64,000 nucleotides of DNA from Salmonella enterica subsp. houtenae serovar Houten (GCA_900478215.1 LS483478.1:3162001-3226000); one strand, 5' to 3'; positions 36,009-46,060 are shown, counted from the first letter of the stretch. Made by a program: numbers and translations. Notes: generated by a model from the sequence alone, not told the origin.

Positions 36009-37415
36009 TCAGAAAATAGTGAATGGCGCAATAACGATAAATTTCACGTCACGCTCATCCTGGAAGATGTTGCCGTAACCACCGCCCCAGCTTGGAATAT
36101 TGGAGTGGTTGTCGTATTCGGTGAAGTGCAGTTTGAACATGGTGCCTTTGGCGCGCCCCTCTTGCAGGGTATAGACCGCATCCAGACTGTATGAGGACTC
36201 TTCGATAGTGCGGTTTTTGTCGTAGTAAGCATCCGGGTTACTTTGCCAGGTTGCCGGCTTGGCATCCCAGGCGTAAACATAAGACGCGCCGACGGCCCAT
36301 CCTGGTAGATCCCAATTTTTCAGGTCATACATCGCGCCGAAGAAAACCGCCTTTTCACCGTTAGCGTTAAAGTCGGAGCGGTTATCCCACCAGATATCCA
36401 GACGGCCGTTTGAAGAGGCGTAGGTTGGCGTCATACGTTGCAGAAAATAGCCCTGCTGACCGTCCGCTTTCACCCAGGTGCCTTCCAGACGCAGATCAAC
36501 CACTTCCGCGACTTTGTAGCCGAAGGTCAACGCCTGCAGCCAGGCCGTACCGTCGTAAATATCATTCGCGCTGCGATCGTCTACTTTGTCTCGCGCGCCG
36601 TAGAACTGGTAGCTGGTGGTGAACGGATTGCCGCCTAAATCAAATTTATAGCTGGCCTTCGCGAAATATTGATCGACATAGCCTTCGGACTGACCAAACG
36701 CCGCTTCCAGCACCAGATCATTTTTGAAGTCGTACTTCGCGCCGATGGAGTGGAGATAGTCCACATTGGTTTTTTTATCCGCCTGATAAAACTTATCCAT
36801 TTCGGTATGCCACGGCGCTTTATATTCGTTAGTCCACATGTAGGAAAAACTTAACGCGCCCGCATCGCCATAGTCAAAACTGGCGCCGGCTTCCGCCCCC
36901 TGATAGGTACCCGGCATAAAACTCCAGTGCGGCGCTAACAGCGTCTGACCGGTAGGCTGAATATAACCGGCACGCGCCCAGACTGGGCCATATTTAAATT
37001 TCGCTGCGGCTTTATAAAGACTGATACCGCTCTTATCGCCGGAATAGTCTTCGTCGTAGCCTTTATTCTTTTTCGAGAAGGCAATTTCGTTTGGATGACC
37101 GCTGTCGCCGTTTTCTGCCATTTCAATCGCGGTAAATGCCGCAATATCCAGACCGAACATATCCGCGGCGTAACCAGACTGAAAATCCAGGTTAGCGTTC
37201 CAGGTCGCATGAGAAAGGTTAGTTTTATATTTGTCGCCGTCGGTCACATCTTTACGATCGCGTTCACGCTGCCAATAATAGATGCCGCCCGTTAACGTGG
37301 AGTCGTCGAAAAAGCCGGAGGCCTGCGCCTGCGGAACAACGATCCACCCCGACATTGCTGTGATACCGGCGATAGCCAGAGCCAGCGTACTACGTTTGCC
37401 GCTAAACGTACGCAT
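36009..37415 (-). CDS. chiP: chitoporin ChiP (OprD family)
   Basis: This 468-residue outer membrane porin (YbfM) admits chitobiose and other chitosugars. It has a signal peptide (LALAIAGITAMSGWIVVPQAQA), a first strand GFFDDSTLTGGIYYWQRER, alternating beta-strand sequence throughout, and a C-terminal aromatic end (KFIVIAPFTIF) typical of porins. Its mRNA is silenced by the sRNA ChiX unless chitosugars induce the chb RNA decoy; the pairing site is visible. NagC-type operators lie upstream. Confidence 0.96.
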   Translation of the reverse strand: MRTFSGKRSTLALAIAGITAMSGWIVVPQAQASGFFDDSTLTGGIYYWQRERDRKDVTDGDKYKTNLSHATWNANLDFQSGYAADMFGLDIAAFTAIEMAENGDSGHPNEIAFSKKNKGYDEDYSGDKSGISLYKAAAKFKYGPVWARAGYIQPTGQTLLAPHWSFMPGTYQGAEAGASFDYGDAGALSFSYMWTNEYKAPWHTEMDKFYQADKKTNVDYLHSIGAKYDFKNDLVLEAAFGQSEGYVDQYFAKASYKFDLGGNPFTTSYQFYGARDKVDDRSANDIYDGTAWLQALTFGYKVAEVVDLRLEGTWVKADGQQGYFLQRMTPTYASSNGRLDIWWDNRSDFNANGEKAVFFGAMYDLKNWDLPGWAVGASYVYAWDAKPATWQSNPDAYYDKNRTIEESSYSLDAVYTLQEGRAKGTMFKLHFTEYDNHSNIPSWGGGYGNIFQDERDVKFIVIAPFTIF

Positions 37416-37423
37416 AAGTTAAT

Positions 37424-37434
37424 CCTCTTTGACG
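37424..37434 (-). promoter_or_regulatory. ChiX sRNA pairing site in the chiP leader
   Basis: The minus strand reads CGTCAAAGAGG just upstream of the chiP start, covering the ribosome site. It is the exact complement of the CCUCUUUGACG seed of ChiX (sequence from memory). ChiX/Hfq would block translation here. Confidence 0.8.
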
Positions 37435-37656
37435 TATAAATTGCTGCCGACAAAAGCGAACAGCGAAAAAATAAAAATAAAAAGTAGCGCTGAGAAACCT
37501 CATTAACCACGTTAAATAGACTATTTTTCGCGATGCGAATTATCAATCTCTTTCTGTAACTAGTATGTAATAATATGAGCAACCGCACATATTTAATTGC
37601 TTTCTGTTACATTCGACTCCTGGTGAGGAAAGCAGACTGCCAGAAAGAAAATTGAC

Positions 37657-37681
37657 TTGTTTTCCATACGCATGAAAATAA
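37657..37681. promoter_or_regulatory. putative second NagC operator upstream of chiP
   Basis: TTGTTTTCCATACGCATGAAA then ATAA is a near-palindrome with T- and A-rich arms flanking a CG-containing centre, as in NagC sites. It lies about 98 bases from the clearer operator at 37758-37778. Confidence 0.4.
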
Positions 37682-37757
37682 TTGTCTCCTGTTGACCTGA
37701 CGCTAATAACGTTTAGATTAAGAATTATTTATCAGATCAATAATTTTCGGATAATAA

Positions 37758-37778
37758 TTAATTCGCCTCGCAAAAAAG
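37758..37778. promoter_or_regulatory. NagC operator upstream of chiP
   Basis: AATTAATTCGCCTCGCAAA (from 37756) occurs identically at the nagE-nagB operator (from 41819), so NagC should bind here and repress chiP. The rest of the 452-base chiP-glnS gap is AT-rich chiP leader and promoter sequence. Confidence 0.75.
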
Positions 37779-37800
37779 AGAATCGACATAGAAATGCAGA

Positions 37801-37826
37801 GAAAAAACGCCGCAGAACGCGGCGTT
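37801..37826 (-). terminator. terminator of glnS
   Basis: An 8-bp stem (AACGCCGC / GCGGCGTT) with a 5-base loop ends in a T-run on the minus strand, 41 bases after the glnS stop. Confidence 0.85.
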
Positions 37827-37867
37827 GATAAGGTATTTTTTACAGCACTCGCCTGTTGGCGCAGAGC

Positions 37868-39535
37868 TTATTCGCCCGCTTTCGCCCAGGTATCACGCAG
37901 GCCCACGGTGCGGTTAAAGACCAGCTTATCGGCCGTTGCATAGTGACTGTCGAGGCAGAAGTAGCCTTCACGTTCAAACTGGAAAGCTTTTCCTGCTACA
38001 GCTTCTTTCAGCGACGGCTCGCCATACCCCTGCTTAATGACTAATGATTCGGGGTTGATAACGGACAGGAAGTCCTCCGCGGCGCCCGGATTCGGCACGC
38101 TGAACAGACGATCGTAGAGACGAATTTCAATCGGCAACGCATGTGCTGCGCTAACCCAGTGGATTACGCCTTTCACTTTACGCCCGTCAGCCGGATCTTT
38201 ACTCAACGTATCGGCATCATAGGTACAGAAGATGGTGGTGATATTCCCTTCGGCATCCTTCTCTACGCGCTCCGCTTTAATGACGTAGGCATTACGCAGG
38301 CGCACTTCTTTGCCCATCACCAGACGCTTGTACTGCTTGTTAGCCTCTTCGCGAAAATCCGCACGGTCGATCCAGATCTCACCGCTAAACGGCACTTCAC
38401 GGCTACCCATCTCCGGTTTATTCGGATGGTTAGGCATGGTAACCATTTCGCTCTCACCCTGCGGGTAGTTTTCGATAACCAGTTTTACCGGATCGATTAC
38501 CGCCATCGCACGCGGCGCGTTTTCGTTCAGATCTTCGCGAATACAGGATTCCAGCGACGCCATCTCAATGGTGTTGTCCTGCTTGGTGACGCCAATGCGT
38601 TTGCAGAACTCCCGAATGGAGGCCGCGGTATAGCCGCGACGGCGCAGTCCGGAAATAGTCGGCATACGCGGATCATCCCAGCCTTCGACGTGTTTGTCAG
38701 TCACCAGCAGATTCAGCTTACGCTTGGACATCACCGTATATTCCAGATTCAGACGCGAGAATTCGTACTGGCGCGGGTGAACCGGAATAGTGATGTTGTC
38801 CAGCACCCAGTCGTACAGACGACGGTTGTCCTGGAACTCCAGCGTACACAGAGAATGGGTAATACCTTCCAGCGCATCGCTGATGCAGTGAGTAAAGTCG
38901 TACATCGGATAGATGCACCACGTCGTGCCGGTCTGATGGTGCTCGGCGAATTTAATGCGATACAGCACCGGATCGCGCATCACGATAAACGGCGACGCCA
39001 TATCGATTTTGGCGCGCAGGCAGGCTTTACCCTCTTCAAAACCGCCGGTACGCATTTTTTCGAATAGCGCGAGGTTTTCTTCTACGCTGCGATCGCGGAA
39101 CGGGCTGTTTTTGCCAGGGGCAGTCAGAGTGCCGCGGTATTCACGGATCTGCTCCGGCGTCAGCTCGTCAACGTAGGCCAGGCCTTTATTGATGAGCTCG
39201 ACCGCATAGGCGTGCAGTTGGTCAAAGTAATCGGAGGAGTAGCGAATATCGCCAGACCAGTGAAAGCCTAACCACTCGACGTCGTTTTTGATCGAATCAA
39301 CGTACTCGATATCTTCTTTTACCGGGTTGGTGTCATCGAAACGCAGGTTGCACTGGCCCTGATAATCTTGCGCGATGCCAAAGTTCAGGCAGATAGATTT
39401 CGCGTGGCCGATGTGCAGATAGCCATTCGGCTCCGGCGGAAAACGGGTATGGACAGTGGTATGTTTACCACTCGCCAGATCTTCATCAATAATCTGGCGA
39501 ATAAAGTTAGTCGGGCGGGCTTCAGCCTCACTCAT
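37868..39535 (-). CDS. glnS: glutaminyl-tRNA synthetase
   Basis: GlnRS charges tRNA-Gln. It is a class I synthetase of 555 residues. The HIGH motif is NGYLHIGHAKS (about residue 40) and the KMSKS equivalent is VMSKRKLN (about residue 270); the anticodon-binding beta-barrels follow. ATG 39535 gives the family start. The gene lies between chiP and nagE; four tRNA-Gln genes lie about 9 kb away. Confidence 0.98.
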   Translation of the reverse strand: MSEAEARPTNFIRQIIDEDLASGKHTTVHTRFPPEPNGYLHIGHAKSICLNFGIAQDYQGQCNLRFDDTNPVKEDIEYVDSIKNDVEWLGFHWSGDIRYSSDYFDQLHAYAVELINKGLAYVDELTPEQIREYRGTLTAPGKNSPFRDRSVEENLALFEKMRTGGFEEGKACLRAKIDMASPFIVMRDPVLYRIKFAEHHQTGTTWCIYPMYDFTHCISDALEGITHSLCTLEFQDNRRLYDWVLDNITIPVHPRQYEFSRLNLEYTVMSKRKLNLLVTDKHVEGWDDPRMPTISGLRRRGYTAASIREFCKRIGVTKQDNTIEMASLESCIREDLNENAPRAMAVIDPVKLVIENYPQGESEMVTMPNHPNKPEMGSREVPFSGEIWIDRADFREEANKQYKRLVMGKEVRLRNAYVIKAERVEKDAEGNITTIFCTYDADTLSKDPADGRKVKGVIHWVSAAHALPIEIRLYDRLFSVPNPGAAEDFLSVINPESLVIKQGYGEPSLKEAVAGKAFQFEREGYFCLDSHYATADKLVFNRTVGLRDTWAKAGE

Positions 39536-39654
39536 CGTGGATTCCTCAAAGCGTAACCAATGTATAACGGCATATGATCTTATAAGCCGGACAGACTGAC
39601 AACCTTTAGTTACGCAAAATACGTATCAGACGAAAATATGGGGACTGATTACTA

Positions 39655-39686
39655 TAAAAAAAGCGGCGAAGGTTTCTCCGCCGCTT
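39655..39686 (-). terminator. terminator of nagE
   Basis: The stem AAGCGGCG / CGCCGCTT (39661-39686) is followed by a T-run on the minus strand, just after the nagE stop. Confidence 0.85.
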
Positions 39687-39742
39687 GTGCTTCACAGTAT
39701 GCTGCCGAATGGCGGCCTATGCCTATCGGACAAATAAAAGTC

Positions 39743-41695
39743 TTATTTGCCTTTAATCTCGTACAGTGGCGTTTGACCCGCCACCACGTGACCATCCGCT
39801 TTGATGACCAGACTGCTGAAGTCATCAATATTGCTGCAAACGACCGGGCTTATCATGGAGCGCGCATTAGCGTTCAGGAAGTCCAGATCCATTTCCAGAA
39901 CCGGCTGACCCGCCGTTACTTCTGCACCCTCTTCTACCAGACGCTTAAAGCCCTGACCATTCAGCGCTACGGTATCGATACCCATATGGACAACGATCTC
40001 CGCGCCTTTTTCGGTTTCCAGACAGAACGCGTGGTTAGTGTTGAAGATTTTCACGATAGTGCCCGCCGCCGGAGAAACCACGGTGTTATCGGTGGGTTTC
40101 ACCGCCACGCCGTCACCGACCGCTTTGCTGGCGAAGGCTTCATCCGGTACCTGATCCAGCGCCACTACCTCACCGGTAATCGGAGAGACCAGCTCAGCGA
40201 TAGTCACCGCATTCGGCACCGCCTGGGGTTTGACCGCCGGAGCAGGTGTTGCAACGTGAGCCGCATCAGCAGACGCTGCCGCGACCGGGCCCCGCGCCAC
40301 CACTTTCTTCATTTCATCGCCAATCGATTCCGCTTTCGCGCCGACAATAACCTGAATGGTCTGTTTGTTCAGTTTAACCACGCCGGAAGCGCCGAGACGT
40401 TTGCAGGCCGCATCGTTAACGCGAGCAGAGTCATTCACGGTCAGACGCAGACGGGTAATACACGCATCGATCGCTTTCAGGTTGTCCGTACCGCCAACCG
40501 CAGCGATATAGCTGGTCGCCAGTTGTGTTAACCCTTCTTCAGTGTTGCTGTTGGCTTCTTCCGTTACCATATCATCGACTTTATCTTCGCGGCCCGGCGT
40601 TTTCAGGTTAAATATACGAATAACCGCGCTGAACAGCAGGAAGTAGATGATAAAGAATACAACGCCCATCACCAGCAACATCCAGACGTTATTGCTGGCC
40701 GCTGGCAGGTTATACATCAGTACATAGTCAATCGCGCCTGCCGAGAAAGAGAAGCCCGCATGGATACCCAGCAGCGTCGCGACAAACAGGCTGATACCGG
40801 TCAAAATGGCGTGCAGGAGATACAGCAGCGGCGCCAGGAACATAAACAGGAATTCCAGCGGCTCGGTTACGCCAGTCAGAAACGCGGTGATCGCGACAGA
40901 CAGCAGCATACCGCCCACCATCGGACGACGTTCTTTCGGCGCAGCGAAATACATCGCCAGAGCGGCCCCTGGCAGACCAAACATCATGATCGGGAAGAAA
41001 CCGGACATAAACATCCCCGCCGTGCCGTCGCCAGCATAGAAGCGGTTAATGTCGCCGTGGAATACAGTGCCTGCGGCATTGGTGAACTCGCCAATCTGGA
41101 ACCAGGCGATAGTGTTCAGTACCTGATGCAGACCGGTTGGGATCAGCAGACGGTTGATGAAGCCAAAGATACCGGAACCCAGCGCGCCTGCGGAAACGAT
41201 CCATTCACCGCCTGCATGGATGCCATGCTGTACCGGCGGCCAGACATAACCGAAAATAGCGGCCAGCACCAGACAGAAAAAGCCCGTTGCGATCGGCACA
41301 AAACGTTTTCCGCCGAAGAAACTGAGAAAATCAGGCAGTTTGATACCAGACCAGCGATTATAAACCGCGCCGCCGACCAGACCGGTAATAATCCCCGCCA
41401 GCACGCCCATGTTGATTTCCGGGTTAATCGTCACCATCGCTTTGGTCATGACGAAGTAACCCACGGCTCCCGCCAGTGCTGCCGCGCCCGCGCTATCTTT
41501 AGACCAACTGGATGCCACGCCGATAGCGAAAACCAGCGCCAGGTTATCGAAAATAGATCCGCCCGCTTGCGCGATAAACGGCATATTCAGCAAATCTGGT
41601 TGGCCGAATCGCAGCAACAACGCTGCCACCGGCAACACGGCGATAGGGAGCTGCAACGCCCTACCCAGCCGCTGGAAAAAACCTAAAATATTCAT
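39743..41695 (-). CDS. nagE: PTS N-acetylglucosamine transporter IICBA
   Basis: NagE imports and phosphorylates N-acetylglucosamine. The 650-residue protein has domains in the order IIC (membrane, residues about 1-370, starting NILGFFQRLGRALQLPIAVLP), IIB (phospho-Cys in ACITRLRLTV, about 412) and IIA (phospho-His in EIVVHMGIDTV, about 570). An Ala/Pro-rich linker joins IIB to IIA. It is divergent from nagBACD, with shared NagC operators and a CRP site between. Confidence 0.98.
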   Translation of the reverse strand: MNILGFFQRLGRALQLPIAVLPVAALLLRFGQPDLLNMPFIAQAGGSIFDNLALVFAIGVASSWSKDSAGAAALAGAVGYFVMTKAMVTINPEINMGVLAGIITGLVGGAVYNRWSGIKLPDFLSFFGGKRFVPIATGFFCLVLAAIFGYVWPPVQHGIHAGGEWIVSAGALGSGIFGFINRLLIPTGLHQVLNTIAWFQIGEFTNAAGTVFHGDINRFYAGDGTAGMFMSGFFPIMMFGLPGAALAMYFAAPKERRPMVGGMLLSVAITAFLTGVTEPLEFLFMFLAPLLYLLHAILTGISLFVATLLGIHAGFSFSAGAIDYVLMYNLPAASNNVWMLLVMGVVFFIIYFLLFSAVIRIFNLKTPGREDKVDDMVTEEANSNTEEGLTQLATSYIAAVGGTDNLKAIDACITRLRLTVNDSARVNDAACKRLGASGVVKLNKQTIQVIVGAKAESIGDEMKKVVARGPVAAASADAAHVATPAPAVKPQAVPNAVTIAELVSPITGEVVALDQVPDEAFASKAVGDGVAVKPTDNTVVSPAAGTIVKIFNTNHAFCLETEKGAEIVVHMGIDTVALNGQGFKRLVEEGAEVTAGQPVLEMDLDFLNANARSMISPVVCSNIDDFSSLVIKADGHVVAGQTPLYEIKGK

Positions 41696-41819
41696 CTTAT
41701 TCCCCCTACGAGACGCCGATATGGCTTCTTTGAAGCCGTTTTTTATTGTGCTGCAAACGTTAAAAACGTGATGTTCTGTAATCGAACGGTGAGATCATCT
41801 CCTGCAGAGTGTGTGGAAA

Positions 41820-41841
41820 ATTAATTCGCCTCGCAAATTAA
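41820..41841. promoter_or_regulatory. NagC operator, nagE side
   Basis: TTAATTCGCCTCGCAAATTA is a palindromic NagC site in the nagE-nagB divergent region, and 19 bases of it recur upstream of chiP. With the second site at 41915-41937 (centres about 95 bases apart) it should form a repression loop. Confidence 0.8.
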
Positions 41842-41853
41842 ACTGGTGCTTTT

Positions 41854-41869
41854 TGTGATTATAATCACT
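41854..41869. promoter_or_regulatory. CRP site between nagE and nagB
   Basis: TGTGATTATAATCACT matches the CRP consensus TGTGA-N6-TCACA at all but the last base. It lies between the two NagC operators, where cAMP-CRP activates both divergent promoters. Confidence 0.85.
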
Positions 41870-41914
41870 AAATATCGTAATCCCCCCCACCATCCACTGG
41901 CTAACATGGAAAAC

Positions 41915-41937
41915 TTATTTTATGATTCAAAAAATCA
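41915..41937. promoter_or_regulatory. NagC operator, nagB side
   Basis: TTATTTTATGATTCAAAAAA then TCA, about 85 bases before nagB, resembles the nagB operator of E. coli. It is less symmetrical than the nagE-side site. Confidence 0.6.
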
Positions 41938-42021
41938 AGACGGATTGAACACTAACCCTGGATATCCAGGTTACGCTTAATACGATCCGCCAAATTTTGA
42001 CATTGATTATTGAGGTGAAGA

Positions 42022-42822
42022 ATGAGACTGATCCCCCTGAGTACCGCAGAACAGGTTGGCAAATGGGCCGCTCGCCATATCGTTAACCGTATTAATGCGT
42101 TCAAACCGACCGCCGATCGTCCCTTTGTCCTGGGACTGCCTACCGGCGGCACGCCGCTAACGGCGTACAAAGCGCTGGTTGAGATGCACAAAGCGGGCGA
42201 GGTCAGCTTTAAGCATGTGGTCACCTTTAATATGGACGAATATGTTGGCCTGCCGAAAGAGCACCCGGAAAGCTACCACAGCTTTATGCATCGTAACTTT
42301 TTCGATCACGTTGATATTCCAGCAGAAAACATCAATCTTCTCAACGGTAACGCACCGGATATCGATGCAGAATGCCGTCAGTATGAAGAAAAAATTCGTT
42401 CTTACGGTAAAATCCATCTGTTTATGGGCGGCGTCGGCAACGACGGTCACATCGCCTTTAACGAACCGGCGTCTTCGTTGGCTTCCCGTACCCGTATCAA
42501 AACGTTAACTCATGATACTCGCGTAGCGAACTCCCGCTTCTTTGACGGCGACGTAAACCAGGTGCCGAAATATGCGCTGACGGTAGGCGTGGGCACGTTG
42601 CTGGATGCGGAAGAAGTGATGATTCTGGTGCTGGGCCATCAAAAAGCCCAGGCGCTGCAAGCGGCGGTTGAAGGCAACGTCAACCACATGTGGACCATTA
42701 GCTGCCTGCAACTCCATCCGAAAGCGGTTGTGGTATGCGATGAGCCGTCCACCATGGAGCTTAAAGTTAAAACATTGAAATATTTCAATGAATTAGAAGC
42801 AGAAAATATTAAAGGTCTGTAA
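42022..42822 (+). CDS. nagB: glucosamine-6-phosphate deaminase
   Basis: NagB converts glucosamine-6-phosphate to fructose-6-phosphate and ammonia and is allosterically activated by GlcNAc-6-P. It has 266 residues. Visible are the substrate loop [10 protein letters not shown], the catalytic Asp in [11 protein letters not shown] (about 72), and [13 protein letters not shown] with the active-site His (about 143). It is the first gene of nagBACD and divergent from nagE. Confidence 0.98.
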
Positions 42823-42881
42823 TATTGTCTCCGCCCCGCCAGTCAACGCGGGACGGTAAATTTTTGATATCGGGGGTCGGA

Positions 42882-44036
42882 ATGTATGCTTTAACCCAGG
42901 GCCGGATCTATACCGGTCACGAAATTCTTGATGACCATGCGCTTGTTGTCGCTAATGGCCTGATTGACCGCGTTTGTCCGATGGCCGAACTGCCGCCGGA
43001 AATAGAACAACGCTCATTGAATGGGGCCATTCTCTCCCCCGGTTTTATTGATGTGCAGCTAAACGGCTGCGGCGGCGTGCAGTTTAACGATACCGCAGAA
43101 GCCGTCAGCGTTGAAACGCTGGAAATTATGCAGAAAGCCAATGAAAAATCGGGCTGTACCAACTTTCTGCCAACGCTTATCACTACCAGCGACGAATTGA
43201 TGAAACAGGGCATTCGCGTCATGCGCGAGTACCTGGAAAAACATCCGCACCAGGCGCTGGGTCTCCACCTGGAAGGCCCCTGGCTTAATCTGGTAAAAAA
43301 AGGCACCCATAATCCTGATTTCGTGCGTAAACCAGACGCTGCGCTGGTCGATTTCTTGTGCGATAATGCCGACGTCATCACCAAAGTCACACTCGCGCCG
43401 GAAATGGTGCCTGCTGACGTAATCGCTAAACTGGCGAATGCGGGCATTGTGGTTTCCGCAGGCCACTCCAACGCAACGTTAAAAGAGGCAAAAGCGGGAT
43501 TCCGCGCCGGGATTACCTTTGCGACTCACCTGTTTAACGCGATGCCGTATATTACAGGCCGTGAGCCCGGTCTCGCAGGCGCTATCCTGGACGAAGCGGA
43601 TATTTATTGCGGCGTTATCGCCGATGGTCTGCATGTCGACTACGCCAACATTCGCAATGCCAAGCGCCTGAAAGGCGACAAACTTTGTCTGGTGACAGAC
43701 GCCACCGCACCGGCGGGGGCCAATATTGAGCAGTTCATTTTCGCAGGTAAAACAATATACTACCGCAATGGGCTGTGTGTGGATGAAAACGGTACGTTGA
43801 GCGGTTCGTCCTTAACCATGATTGAAGGCGTACGCAACCTGGTCGCGCATTGCGGCATCGCGCTGGATGAAGTGCTGCGCATGGCAACGCTCTATCCGGC
43901 TCGCGCTATCGGCGTTGATAAGCATCTCGGTAGCATTGCGCCCGGTAAAGTCGCGAACCTAACCGCATTCACCCACGATTTTAAAATTATCAAGACCATC
44001 GTTAATGGTGACGAGGTCGTTGACTTGAGTAAGTGA
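42882..44036 (+). CDS. nagA: N-acetylglucosamine-6-phosphate deacetylase
   Basis: NagA removes the acetyl group from GlcNAc-6-P, the step before NagB, and so controls the level of the NagC inducer. The 384-residue amidohydrolase has the metal ligands Glu in LHLEGPWLN (about 131), His in VSAGHSNA and THLFNAM, and catalytic Asp in LVTDATAPAG. ATG 42882 gives MYALTQGRIYTG; the frame upstream is open but not conserved. Confidence 0.97.
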   Translation: MYALTQGRIYTGHEILDDHALVVANGLIDRVCPMAELPPEIEQRSLNGAILSPGFIDVQLNGCGGVQFNDTAEAVSVETLEIMQKANEKSGCTNFLPTLITTSDELMKQGIRVMREYLEKHPHQALGLHLEGPWLNLVKKGTHNPDFVRKPDAALVDFLCDNADVITKVTLAPEMVPADVIAKLANAGIVVSAGHSNATLKEAKAGFRAGITFATHLFNAMPYITGREPGLAGAILDEADIYCGVIADGLHVDYANIRNAKRLKGDKLCLVTDATAPAGANIEQFIFAGKTIYYRNGLCVDENGTLSGSSLTMIEGVRNLVAHCGIALDEVLRMATLYPARAIGVDKHLGSIAPGKVANLTAFTHDFKIIKTIVNGDEVVDLSK

Positions 44037-44040
44037 GAAT

Positions 44041-45261
44041 ATGACACCAGGCGGACAAGCTCAGATAGGTAACGTTGATCTCGTAAAACAGCTTAACAGC
44101 GCGGCCGTTTACCGCCTCATTGACCAGCATGGTCCTATCTCGCGCATACAAATTGCCGAGCAAAGCCAGCTTGCTCCCGCCAGCGTAACGAAAATTACGC
44201 GTCAACTCATTGAACGCGGGCTGATCAAAGAAGTCGATCAGCAGGCCTCTACCGGAGGCCGCCGCGCTATCTCTATCGTCACGGAAACCCGCAACTTCCA
44301 TGCCATTGGCGTTCGCCTGGGTCGTCATGACACCACCTTAACGCTCTACGATCTGAGCAGTAAAGTGGTTGCTGAGGAGCATTATCCGCTGCCGGAGCGC
44401 ACCCAGGAGACGCTGGAACACGCGCTGCTCAACACTATCGCCGCCTTTATTGATAGCTGCCAGCGTAAAATCCGTGAGTTGATCGCTATCTCGGTGATCC
44501 TGCCAGGGCTTGTCGATCCGGAAAGCGGCGTGATTCGTTACATGCCGCACATTCAGGTTGAAAACTGGGGACTGGTCGACGCGCTGGAAAAACAGTTTCA
44601 CGTTACCTGTTTCGTGGGGCACGATATCCGTAGCCTGGCGCTGGCGGAACACTACTTCGGCGCCAGTCAGGATTGCGAGGACTCGATTCTGGTGCGCGTC
44701 CATCGCGGTACAGGCGCCGGAATTATCTCCAACGGGCGCATCTTCATTGGCCGTAATGGCAACGTCGGCGAAATTGGACATATTCAGGTGGAGCCGTTGG
44801 GCGAGCGCTGCCACTGCGGTAATTTCGGCTGTCTGGAAACCATTGCCGCCAATGCGGCGATTGAACAACGGGTGCTGAATTTGCTTAAACAAGGCTATCA
44901 AAGCCGTGTTCCGCTTGACGACTGCACGATTAAAACCATCTGTAAGGCGGCAAATAGGGGCGACAGTCTGGCCTCGGAAGTCATTGAGCATGTTGGTCGC
45001 CATTTGGGCAAAACGATCGCCATTGCTATCAACCTGTTTAATCCGCAAAAAATCGTCATTGCCGGCGAGATCATTGAAGCCGATAAAGTCCTGTTGCCAG
45101 CTATAGAAAGTTGTATCAATACGCAGGCGTTAAAGGCATTTCGCAAAAATTTGCCGGTGGTACGCTCCACGCTGGATCACCGTTCTGCTATCGGCGCATT
45201 TGCCTTAGTTAAACGCGCCATGCTCAACGGAACATTGCTGCAACGTTTGCTGGAAAGTTGA
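44041..45261 (+). CDS. nagC: N-acetylglucosamine regulator NagC (ROK family)
   Basis: NagC represses nagE and nagBACD and is induced by GlcNAc-6-P; it also acts on chiP and chb. The 406-residue protein has an N-terminal winged helix (GPISRIQIAEQSQLAPASVT), a ROK sugar-binding domain and the ROK zinc motif ERCHCGNFGCLETIA (about residue 257). It starts 4 bases after nagA. Its operators are visible at two places in this window. Confidence 0.97.
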   Translation: MTPGGQAQIGNVDLVKQLNSAAVYRLIDQHGPISRIQIAEQSQLAPASVTKITRQLIERGLIKEVDQQASTGGRRAISIVTETRNFHAIGVRLGRHDTTLTLYDLSSKVVAEEHYPLPERTQETLEHALLNTIAAFIDSCQRKIRELIAISVILPGLVDPESGVIRYMPHIQVENWGLVDALEKQFHVTCFVGHDIRSLALAEHYFGASQDCEDSILVRVHRGTGAGIISNGRIFIGRNGNVGEIGHIQVEPLGERCHCGNFGCLETIAANAAIEQRVLNLLKQGYQSRVPLDDCTIKTICKAANRGDSLASEVIEHVGRHLGKTIAIAINLFNPQKIVIAGEIIEADKVLLPAIESCINTQALKAFRKNLPVVRSTLDHRSAIGAFALVKRAMLNGTLLQRLLES

Positions 45262-45307
45262 TGCGCTCTTATAGTATCGGATTATTCACAAATTCCCTGG
45301 GTAGTTC

Positions 45308-46060
45308 ATGACCATCAAGAATGTAATCTGCGATATCGACGGCGTGCTGATGCACGACAACGTAGCCGTACCCGGTGCGGCGGAATTTCTGACGGGGATT
45401 CTGGAAAAAGGTCTGCCGCTGGTGCTGCTGACCAATTACCCGTCGCAAACCGGCCAGGATCTGGCGAACCGTTTTGCCACCGCTGGCGTTAACGTGCCGG
45501 ACAGCGTGTTTTATACTTCAGCAATGGCGACAGCCGATTTTCTGCGCCGTCAGGAAGGTAAGAAAGCGTATGTCGTGGGCGAAGGCGCGCTCATTCACGA
45601 GCTCTATAAAGCGGGTTTTACCATTACCGATGTGAACCCTGATTTTGTCATCGTTGGAGAGACCCGCTCCTACAACTGGGATATGATGCATAAAGCAGCA
45701 TTTTTCGTCGCCAATGGTGCGCGCTTTATCGCCACCAACCCGGATACCCACGGTCGCGGTTTTTATCCGGCCTGCGGCGCGCTGTGCGCAGGCATTGAAA
45801 AAATTTCCGGCCGGAAGCCGTTTTATGTCGGCAAACCAAGCCCGTGGATCATCCGTGCGGCGTTAAACAAAATGCAGGCGCACTCGGAAGAGACCGTTAT
45901 CGTCGGCGACAACCTACGCACCGACATTCTGGCGGGGTTCCAGGCCGGTCTGGAGACCATTCTGGTGCTTTCTGGCGTATCAACGATCAATGACATCGAC
46001 AGTATGCCGTTCCGCCCGAGTTGGATTTACCCTTCCGTCGCCGAGATCGACGTTATCTAA
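45308..46060 (+). CDS. nagD: HAD-family nucleotide/sugar phosphatase NagD
   Basis: This 250-residue HAD phosphatase dephosphorylates nucleoside monophosphates and UMP best in vitro. It has the catalytic motif I DIDGVLMHDN (nucleophile Asp9), motif II LLTNYPSQTG, and motif III/IV GDNLRTDILAG. The cap is of the large type. It lies 46 bases after nagC as the last gene of the nag operon. Confidence 0.95.
   Translation: MTIKNVICDIDGVLMHDNVAVPGAAEFLTGILEKGLPLVLLTNYPSQTGQDLANRFATAGVNVPDSVFYTSAMATADFLRRQEGKKAYVVGEGALIHELYKAGFTITDVNPDFVIVGETRSYNWDMMHKAAFFVANGARFIATNPDTHGRGFYPACGALCAGIEKISGRKPFYVGKPSPWIIRAALNKMQAHSEETVIVGDNLRTDILAGFQAGLETILVLSGVSTINDIDSMPFRPSWIYPSVAEIDVI

Noticed and set aside
39638..40531. 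297-codon plus-strand frame in the nagE 3' region
   Set aside because: It is antisense to the IIB-IIA part of nagE and begins inside the nagE terminator.
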